Made by a program: the position numbers and the translations under genes
NCBI GenBank assembly: GCA_934085635.1
Contig: CAKOHL010000065.1
Coordinates: 1 to 6,196, forward strand
Reading direction: 5' to 3'
DNA length: 6,196 bases
DNA from: an uncultured Bacilli bacterium
Lineage (GTDB): Bacteria > Bacillota_I > Bacilli_A > RF39 > UBA660
Notes under the pieces: generated by a model
What the model saw: the letters and a program-made list of their open reading frames with translations, nothing else
Databases searched by the model: none
What the model was told of the DNA's origin: nothing
In this document: positions 5,551 to 6,196 of the stretch, one piece after another
Layout of the letters: each line of letters begins with the position of its first letter
Position numbering within the stretch: position 1 is the first letter of the stretch

Positions 5551-6196
5551 AATTATAAACTATTTCATAAGGATTTTCTGGACTTCCATCTCCTGATGAC
5601 CATAAAGCATCTGATTTAATACTTATGGCAGGACGGACACCAAACGCACTGCTCACGTCGTCGCCGCTCAAAAAGCCCGGAAGATTCGAGCCATGAACAT
5701 CCCAAACGCCCGAATAGTAACCACTCCAGTACGAAGGCGACAAAGACCACCAAAAAGTACTTCCAGTTGAACTCTCTAATGAACTATTTGTATAATACCA
5801 CATTGGTGCATCTTCATATGCTACTCCACCAGCATATGCTATTTCATCTGCTGTCATTAAGGCTATTGGATATTCTAGTTTCCCATTACCTGCACTTGCA
5901 TCTACTGTGAATTTATCATTATTATTTGTACAGTCATATGTTGGACTAGCATTTTTTCCATTATTTTCTGAATCTAGTCTATCATAAGCCTTAAACTCAA
6001 ATCTCTTAGTTGTTGAGTATGATGCTCCACTTGCAAGTTCTCTATCGTTACAATATACTGCTGTTGTACTTAGGTATTTTGTATATGATGTCATATTATT
6101 TTCATACCAATTATCTATATACGCTTTTATAGTGCTATCATTTGTATTTGTTCTTGCTTCTTCTGGTGTAGTGTCTGAGTTTCCATACATATATCC
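5549..6196 (-). CDS. Probable DGR-diversified surface protein, 5' end missing
   Basis: The frame runs through the window's right edge (codons GGA TAT precede the first in-window ATG), so the true start lies outside and the 6188-6190 ATG is probably internal. About 215 residues are visible. The first part contains TNTNDSTIKAYIDNWYENN and a later YCNDRELASG; this style of domain occurs in surface proteins of gut Firmicutes. The C-terminal part, GSTFWWSLSPSYW to FGVRPAISIKSDA, ends in SSGDGSPENPYEIVYN. This aromatic-rich WWSLSP to GVRPA block resembles C-type-lectin/formylglycine-enzyme-like folds, which carry variable residues in DGR targets. It is encoded by a patch with quite different base and codon use (TCG, GGC, CGT, GTC). 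Related full-length proteins often begin with a prepilin-like membrane anchor, but that part is not visible. The ligand is unknown. A terminator overlaps the stop. Confidence 0.75.
   Translation of the reverse strand, partial: GYMYGNSDTTPEEARTNTNDSTIKAYIDNWYENNMTSYTKYLSTTAVYCNDRELASGASYSTTKRFEFKAYDRLDSENNGKNASPTYDCTNNNDKFTVDASAGNGKLEYPIALMTADEIAYAGGVAYEDAPMWYYTNSSLESSTGSTFWWSLSPSYWSGYYSGVWDVHGSNLPGFLSGDDVSSAFGVRPAISIKSDALWSSGDGSPENPYEIVYN
5627..5752 (-). other. Candidate DGR variable region (VR) with IMH-like 3' end
   Basis: Reading the coding strand from TGG TGG TCT TTG TCG CCT TCG, codons carrying A, or explicable as mutated A, alternate with codons free of A. Candidate variable codons are TAC, AGT, GGT, TAC, TAT, GGC, GAT, CAT, GGC, AAT, AGC, GGC, GAC, GAC, AGC, AGT, GCG and TTT. 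Nearly all end in C or T, as expected if the template codon is AAC or AAT and only A is mutated. Invariant A-free codons between them are TCG, GTT, TGG, CTT, TTG and GTG. The block ends in GGTGTCCGTCCTGCC (5627-5641), an A-free GC-rich tract like an initiation-of-mutagenic-homing site. About 56% of bases 5631-5750 are G or C, far above the surrounding sequence. No second copy (template) exists in the window. Confidence 0.72.

Noticed and set aside
6188..6190. ATG as the true start of the variable-protein gene
   Set aside because: The frame stays open to the window edge, no ribosome site can be seen, and the preceding codons (Gly, Tyr) continue a plausible domain.
1..6196. A DGR template repeat or reverse transcriptase inside the window
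   Set aside because: The GC-rich VR tract has no second copy on either strand, and no gene shows reverse transcriptase motifs such as the YxDD box.
1..6196. UGA-as-tryptophan (mycoplasma-type) code
   Set aside because: The Trp codons I checked in topA and the variable protein are TGG, and genes end at TAA or TAG without interruption under the standard code. Absence of TGA stops in seven genes is not enough evidence.
1..6196. CRISPR array, tRNA or rRNA genes
   Set aside because: No regularly spaced repeats, and no cloverleaf or rRNA-like sequence, were seen in the gaps, all of which are under 175 bases.

Overview
The window is very AT-rich. Its clearest housekeeping gene, topoisomerase I, has the Firmicutes/Tenericutes layout, the Shine-Dalgarno sites are strong and the promoters have vegetative (sigma-A-like) consensus. 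These point to a low-GC Gram-positive lineage, plausibly an uncultured gut Bacilli or Mycoplasmatota-like bacterium; this placement is inference. Every Trp codon I checked is TGG, and all visible genes end in TAA or TAG, which fits the standard bacterial code. Every complete gene reads on the minus strand, so biological order runs from right to left.

Right end (5549-6196): the 3' part of a gene whose start lies beyond the window. Its last third contains a GC-rich patch with the form of the variable region of a diversity-generating retroelement (DGR) target: A-bearing NNY-type codons set among invariant TCG, GTT, TGG and CTT codons, closed by a G/C/T-only tail. The reverse transcriptase and template repeat are not in the window. 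A terminator overlaps the stop codon of this gene.

Middle (3415-5507): topA with its own promoter, probably starting at a TTG codon. Downstream is a two-gene translationally coupled unit (2596-3362), with its own extended -10 promoter. It encodes two small single-pass membrane proteins that look like diverged paralogues, the first with a prepilin-like N-terminus.

Left half (1-2612): a single-gene unit (1634-2500) encoding an alpha-solenoid repeat protein of unknown function, bounded on both sides by an identical 24-nt hairpin-containing repeat. After it comes an AbiE-type toxin-antitoxin operon: AbiEi antitoxin (995-1537) followed by AbiEii nucleotidyltransferase toxin (174-995), overlapping at TAATG. 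A 41-bp palindrome is centred on the -35 box of the abiE promoter and is the natural candidate for the AbiEi autorepression operator. The first 60 bases look like the last codons of a rightward gene that converges on abiE, with a terminator for each direction between them.

The window therefore joins a housekeeping gene to accessory functions: a phage-defence toxin-antitoxin pair, a possibly mobile one-gene unit, pilin-like surface proteins and a hypervariable DGR target.
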